Shown here piece after piece: positions 48,832-52,713 of a stretch of 52,713 nucleotides of DNA (positions within the stretch are counted from its first letter, which is position 1; every line of letters begins with the position of its first letter). The notes under the pieces are model-generated. The model saw nothing but the letters and a program-made list of their open reading frames with translations. It was not told where the DNA came from and searched no databases. The stretch is taken from positions 1 through 52,713 of the forward strand of contig NZ_CP043643.1 in the NCBI RefSeq assembly GCF_014217625.1. The letters run 5' to 3'. The DNA comes from Leifsonia shinshuensis (GTDB taxonomy: Bacteria > Actinomycetota > Actinomycetes > Actinomycetales > Microbacteriaceae). A program made the position numbers and the translations under genes.

Positions 48832-49578
48832 GTGAGCGACGAGAACCAGAACGAGAGCCAGAGCCCGTTCACACGTCCGGGCTTCATCGCCGCCGCAATC
48901 GTCGTCGCGCTGATCGTCGTGTGCGGGATCATCCTCGTGGCCGTCAACGTGGGCAAGGGGAGCCCTAACGCGGCTCCCACGTCCAGTACGAGCACGTCTC
49001 CCAGCGTCATCTCGTCGCCCGGCCCCGTGTCGGGCGACTCGAGCGTTTGCGGCCTCCGTGGGGTCCAGCTTTCCGGTACCGTCAGCGCGGCTCCCGAGAC
49101 GTCATGGAAGTACCAAGATGTGCTCGCCTACCCGACGTCGCAGACCGCCGGCCCCGGTGCCACGGCCGCGTCCGGATACCGATACTGCTTCCAGCACACC
49201 CCCGAAGGAGCGTTGTTTGCCTCAGCAAACTTCGCGATTATGTCGTTCGATCAGTCGCTCCGAAGCACGTGGCTCCCGTACGTACTGGCCCCCGGCCAGA
49301 ACAGGGACAGCCTGCTCAGCTCCGGGCTCAATGCAGCGAACCCATCCGGCATTCGAGCGTCGATCGCGGGATTCCGCGTGCTGTCGTACGACGGCGAGCA
49401 CGCGCAGGTCGACGTCGCCTTCCAGGCCACGACTTCCGGCCAGATCGTCACTGGGTCGTTCGTCGCGAAGCTCATTTGGTCTGGCGGCGACTGGAAGCTC
49501 GACTCGTCCGCGCAGAACCCGGCGCAGGTTGATCAGCTTCCGAATCTTGCCGGGTACACGGCCTGGGCGGTGGGATGA
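48832..49578 (+). CDS. VirB8-like T4SS protein
   Basis: A 248-residue protein: short cytoplasmic N-terminus, one helix (FIAAAIVVALIVVCGIILVA), a Ser/Thr/Pro linker and an extracytoplasmic domain with two Cys and a C-terminal NTF2-like stretch (AQVDVAFQATTSGQIVTGSF, LIWSGGDWKLDSS). The GTG at 48832 has GAGG 5 nt upstream. It should bridge inner-membrane parts of the channel. Confidence 0.78.
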   Translation: MSDENQNESQSPFTRPGFIAAAIVVALIVVCGIILVAVNVGKGSPNAAPTSSTSTSPSVISSPGPVSGDSSVCGLRGVQLSGTVSAAPETSWKYQDVLAYPTSQTAGPGATAASGYRYCFQHTPEGALFASANFAIMSFDQSLRSTWLPYVLAPGQNRDSLLSSGLNAANPSGIRASIAGFRVLSYDGEHAQVDVAFQATTSGQIVTGSFVAKLIWSGGDWKLDSSAQNPAQVDQLPNLAGYTAWAVG

Positions 49579-49581
49579 CCA

Positions 49582-51216
49582 ATGGCTGGACAAGACTGCG
49601 GATTCCTCGGCACCGGCTGCGTCGTGCAGGACTGGGTGAACAGCGCGGTCGGTAATGCGATCGACAACATGGCGAAGGCGGTCCAGGAGGCTTTCGGTAA
49701 GGCGGTGGCCTCGCTGGGAACGGTGTGGGTGAACATCGGCACTCCGAACCTGACGGGATCGGGTGGCAGCTCGTCGATCGCCGCGGGGTCGTCGGCTCCG
49801 AATTCGGAGGGCATCACGACGGTGCTCAGCTATGTGACGTGGGTGTCCTTGGCCATCTGCGGTATCGCCATGATCATCCTCGGGATGATCGTGGCTTCTC
49901 GCTTGCGATCGGGGCAGGGGATTGCGGCGGTCGGCCGCGCCGGCATCATCTTGGGCGCGGTGGTCCTGATCAGCGGGGCGAGTTCGCTCGTCTCGACGAT
50001 CATCGCCTCGGGGCCAAGCGGCGCCGGAGGCGCGGTCGCGTTTCTGCAGGCGGGGCTCTGGTGGTACATGGGCGCGCTGGCCGTGCTGTCGGTGATCATC
50101 GGCGGTGCCCGGATGGCGTGGGAACAGCGCGCCGAACCGGGACGGGAGACGCTGAAAAGCCTCGTGACGCTGATCATCGTCGCGGGTGCCGGCGTGACCG
50201 TCGTCGGCCTCCTCGTCGCGGCGTCCGACTCGTTCTCGGTGTGGATCATCAACAAGTCGCTGGACTGCGATGTGGCCGCGACCGGGTCCACGTGCTTCGG
50301 CACGAACGTGCTGAACCTGCTGGCGCTGACGACGAACCCGGCCGCGGGCGGCCTGGGCTCGCTGCTGATCATCATCTTGGGGCTGATCGCGATCCTCGCG
50401 ACGGCGTTTCAGATCGTGCTCATGGTCGCCCGCGGGGGCATGCTCGTTATCCTGACGGGCATCCTGCCGCTGTCGGCGTCGTTCACGAATCTCGAAACCG
50501 GCAAGGCGTGGTTCCGCAAGAACGTCGGCTGGCTGCTGGCGTTCATCCTCTACAAGCCGGCGGCGGCATTGGTGTACGCGGCCGCGTTCCAGCTCGTCGG
50601 CACGAACGTGTTCAAGGACGACGGGACGGGCCTGCTGGCCGTGCTCACGGGCCTCATGCTGATGGTGATCGCGCTGTTCGCGATGCCGGCACTGATGAGG
50701 TTCGTCACTCCGCTGGTCGGCTCGATGGCTGGTGGCGCGGGTGGCGCGATGGGCGTGGCCGCTATGGCCGCGCTTCCGACCGGAGCTGCGGCGCTGGGAC
50801 GTCTCGGGACGGGTAGCGGTAGCAGCGGCTCCGATGGGGGCACTGGGAGCACGAGTTCGACCGGCTCGACCGGATCGCCCTCGGGCAGCCGCGGCGGCGG
50901 CGGTGCGCCTACGTCTCAGCCCGGCGGCGGCGGTGGTGCGTCCACGGGTGCAGCGAAGTCGACTGGTGCGGCCACGGGCTCCGGTGGTGGAGCTGCGGCC
51001 GGTGGCGGAGCTGCGGCCGGTGGCGCGGCCGCTGGAGGCGGTGCTGCTGCGGGTGGCGCGGCGGGTGGTGCGGCCGCGGGTGCGGCTGCCGGGCCGATCG
51101 GAATGGGCGTGGGGGCAGCGGCCGGCGTGGTCGCTGACGGCGCGAAGAAGGCCGCACAGGCCGTTCAGAGCGTTGGCGAACAATCTACGGAGGGAGGCCC
51201 CAGTGGTGGCCGTTGA
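49582..51216 (+). CDS. VirB6/TrbL-like conjugation membrane protein
   Basis: A 544-residue polytopic protein. A Cys-containing N-terminus (GQDCGFLGTGC) precedes about seven helices between residues 80 and 390, with the VirB6/TrbL-type sequence MVARGGMLVILTGILPLSAS and GKAWFRKNVGWLLAF. From about residue 415 to the end it is a Gly/Ala/Ser low-complexity tail. It forms part of the inner-membrane channel. Confidence 0.88.
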   Translation: MAGQDCGFLGTGCVVQDWVNSAVGNAIDNMAKAVQEAFGKAVASLGTVWVNIGTPNLTGSGGSSSIAAGSSAPNSEGITTVLSYVTWVSLAICGIAMIILGMIVASRLRSGQGIAAVGRAGIILGAVVLISGASSLVSTIIASGPSGAGGAVAFLQAGLWWYMGALAVLSVIIGGARMAWEQRAEPGRETLKSLVTLIIVAGAGVTVVGLLVAASDSFSVWIINKSLDCDVAATGSTCFGTNVLNLLALTTNPAAGGLGSLLIIILGLIAILATAFQIVLMVARGGMLVILTGILPLSASFTNLETGKAWFRKNVGWLLAFILYKPAAALVYAAAFQLVGTNVFKDDGTGLLAVLTGLMLMVIALFAMPALMRFVTPLVGSMAGGAGGAMGVAAMAALPTGAAALGRLGTGSGSSGSDGGTGSTSSTGSTGSPSGSRGGGGAPTSQPGGGGGASTGAAKSTGAATGSGGGAAAGGGAAAGGAAAGGGAAAGGAAGGAAAGAAAGPIGMGVGAAAGVVADGAKKAAQAVQSVGEQSTEGGPSGGR

Positions 51217-52713
51217 TTCAACTCAGGAAGGCCCTCGGACCTACGGCAACTGGCGGCGTCCGACGTCGCCGGGCCTGCTGGGTCTGGGCACGGTGGGTAC
51301 GGGCCTGCTGTTCGTGGCCCTGTTCGCGATCCTGATCGCGCTCATGTCTGCCGGCATCCTGGCAGCGCTGATCACCGCGGCGATCGCGGGCGGTCTGCTG
51401 CTCCTCCTGGTGCTCAAGAACGCCGATGGGCGCAGCGTCCTCTCCCGCGCCTCCAACCGGATCGGATGGGCCTCCGCCCGTTCGCGCGGGACGCACCTCT
51501 ACCGGTCCGGCCCTCTGGGCCGCACCGAGTGGGGCACCTACCAGCTTCCCGGCGTTGCGGCAGCGACGCGGCTCAGCGAGCACACGGACTCCTACGGGCG
51601 TCCGTTCGCGCTCGTCTACACGCCCGTCAGCAAGACCTACGCCGTGGTGATCGGGACCGAGCCTGACGGCGCGTCGCTGGTCGATCCGTTGCAGGTCGAC
51701 ACCTGGGTTGCCGACTGGGGTCACTGGCTGTCCCACCTGGCCGACGAGCCGGGTATCGAGGGCGCTTCGGTCGTAATCGAGACGGCCCCGGAGTCCGGCA
51801 CCCGCCTGCGCCGCGAGGTCGAGCTGAATCTCGACCCGGACGCTCCCGAGTTCGCCCAGGCGATGCTGCGGGAAGTCATCGACACCTACCCCGCCGGCTC
51901 GTCGACGGTGAAGGCGTTCGTGACCCTGACCTTCAACGCGATCCCGCGGAAGGGTGCACAGCCTCGCAAGCCGGACGAGATGGCGCGCGAGCTCGCGGCA
52001 CGCCTGCCTGGCCTGACCGGCAACTTGCAGGCCACCGGGGCGGGTGCCGCTCGCCCCCTCGCGGCGCAGGAGTTGTGCGAGACGATCCGGATCGCCTACG
52101 ACCCGGCGGCCGCACAGCTCATCGACGAAGCGCACGCCCAAGGTGAGACGCCCGAGCTGTCGTGGCCGGACGTCGGGCCGACCGCGCATCAGGCGTCGTG
52201 GTCGGACTACCGCCACGATTCTGCGACGTCGGTCACCTGGGCGATGACTCAGGCTCCGCGGGGAACGGTGCAGTCGGGTGTTCTCGCCCGGCTGCTGGCC
52301 CCGCATCGGGATATCGCTCGCAAGCGGGTGACGATCCTCTACAAGCCGATCGATCCGGCCCGTGCGGCCGGACTCGTGGAGTCCGACCTGACGGCCGCGC
52401 AGTTCCGTGCCAGCGCGACGCGAAAGCCGCAGGCGCGTGACACCCTCGCGGTGCGCGCCGCGGCCGCGACCGCGCAGGAGGAGGCATCCGGCGCCGGACT
52501 GGTGAACTTCGCCATCTTGGTCACCGCGACGGTGCTCGACCCGGCCAGGGAGCCGGAGGCGGCCGCCGCGATCGACAACCTGTCGGCCGGCGCGCGCCTG
52601 CGCGTGCGCCGTGTGTACGGGTCGCAGGACTCGGCTTTCGCGATGGCGCTGCCGTTGGGGCTGATCCCGACCAAGCACGTTCAGGTTCCCTCCACGCTCC
52701 GGGAGCGGGTGTG
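51203..52713 (+). CDS. SCO6880-like T4SS protein (stop at base 1)
   Basis: 503 codons to the end of the window; the last TG plus base 1 (A) form TGA, overlapping the ATPase ATG. Two N-terminal helices (about 18-55), then a soluble part with TYQLPGVAAATRLSEHTDSY and an Arg-rich C-terminal region. The shape is that of SCO6880-family proteins: a PrgI-like anchor plus the N-terminal VirB4-like domain, paired with a separate ATPase. Tandem GTGs at 51203 and 51206 lie inside the end of the trbL gene, with GGAGGGAGG upstream. Confidence 0.85.
   Translation, partial: MVAVDSTQEGPRTYGNWRRPTSPGLLGLGTVGTGLLFVALFAILIALMSAGILAALITAAIAGGLLLLLVLKNADGRSVLSRASNRIGWASARSRGTHLYRSGPLGRTEWGTYQLPGVAAATRLSEHTDSYGRPFALVYTPVSKTYAVVIGTEPDGASLVDPLQVDTWVADWGHWLSHLADEPGIEGASVVIETAPESGTRLRREVELNLDPDAPEFAQAMLREVIDTYPAGSSTVKAFVTLTFNAIPRKGAQPRKPDEMARELAARLPGLTGNLQATGAGAARPLAAQELCETIRIAYDPAAAQLIDEAHAQGETPELSWPDVGPTAHQASWSDYRHDSATSVTWAMTQAPRGTVQSGVLARLLAPHRDIARKRVTILYKPIDPARAAGLVESDLTAAQFRASATRKPQARDTLAVRAAAATAQEEASGAGLVNFAILVTATVLDPAREPEAAAAIDNLSAGARLRVRRVYGSQDSAFAMALPLGLIPTKHVQVPSTLRERV

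Noticed and set aside
49222..51183. A 653-codon leftward open frame
   Set aside because: Antisense to the VirB8-like and VirB6/TrbL genes; Arg/His-rich composition typical of a shadow frame in high-GC DNA.
51218..52678. A 486-codon leftward open frame
   Set aside because: Antisense to the SCO6880-like gene; no domain pattern and Arg/Gly-rich shadow composition.
1..52713. CRISPR arrays, tRNA or rRNA genes
   Set aside because: No regularly spaced repeats with unique spacers, no tRNA cloverleaf with conserved bases and no rRNA segments were seen. The 14-bp palindromes are irregularly spaced operators, and the cloverleaf at 8720 lacks tRNA-conserved positions.

Overview
The window reads as one complete circular plasmid of a high-GC actinobacterium, probably Microbacteriaceae or a close relative: very high GC, many GTG starts, and an actinobacterial type IV secretion (T4SS) layout. 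Circularity comes from the sequence itself. The reading frame that starts at 51203 has no stop before the last base, but its final TG joins base 1 (A) to make TGA, which overlaps the ATG at base 1 (TGATG), the same coupling used elsewhere in this operon.

Layout. (1) 43.3 to 52.7 kb and on through 1 to 4.1 kb: conjugation machinery. A leftward operon holds an excisionase-like HTH protein, a lipoprotein, a cell-wall hydrolase, a MinD-like ATPase, an FHA/zinc-ribbon protein and a ribbon-helix-helix-like protein. A divergent rightward operon holds a DUF6668-like protein, a VirB2-like pilin, a VirB8-like protein, VirB6/TrbL, an SCO6880-like protein, a VirB4-like ATPase, a VirD4 coupling protein and a DUF4913 protein. 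(2) 4.2 to 8.2 kb: mobilisation (coiled-coil protein, unknown protein, relaxase, MobC-like protein, candidate oriT). (3) 8.2 to 11.2 kb: a 30-residue peptide coupled to an HTH protein, and a stability operon of VbhA-like antitoxin, Fic toxin and serine resolvase. (4) 11.26 to 25.02 kb: a metal-resistance island bounded by a 39-bp inverted repeat (37/39), with its own serine resolvase, a CDF pseudogene, copper genes (CopD, CtaG, CopC), two CDF exporters each linked to an ArsR-family sensor, and an envelope/thiol set (M23 peptidase, DsbA-like protein, lipoprotein, signal peptidase II, CcsB). (5) 25.1 to 29.8 kb: leftward operon for a small secreted I36-like protein, a lipoprotein, a membrane-fusion protein and a MacB-like ABC transporter. 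(6) 30 to 36.8 kb: small regulators and unknowns, ParA/ParB partition, an SSB-like protein. (7) 36.8 to 40.8 kb: an ArdC-like antirestriction gene split by a 3.1-kb tyrosine-recombinase element. (8) 41.2 to 43.2 kb: a primase-like replication protein.

Three signals look new. First, two otherwise unrelated proteins (8883-8975 and 35317-35598) end in nearly the same tail, VPxDPMxxxxCDSCQ. Second, hairpin-dense elements built from C(GNA)G triloops lie upstream of both CDSCQ genes and of the ArdC-like gene; two of them (35631-35824 and 40854-41053) keep the same stems with compensatory changes, and in all three cases the GNA loops are on the template strand of the downstream gene. Third, a 14-bp palindrome, TAATAGTACTATTA, recurs seven times, six of them 9 to 30 nt upstream of the starts of parA, ssb, ardC and neighbours, which marks a plasmid-wide regulon.

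No tRNA, rRNA or CRISPR array was seen. All functional calls come from reading motifs and gene order; no database search was run.
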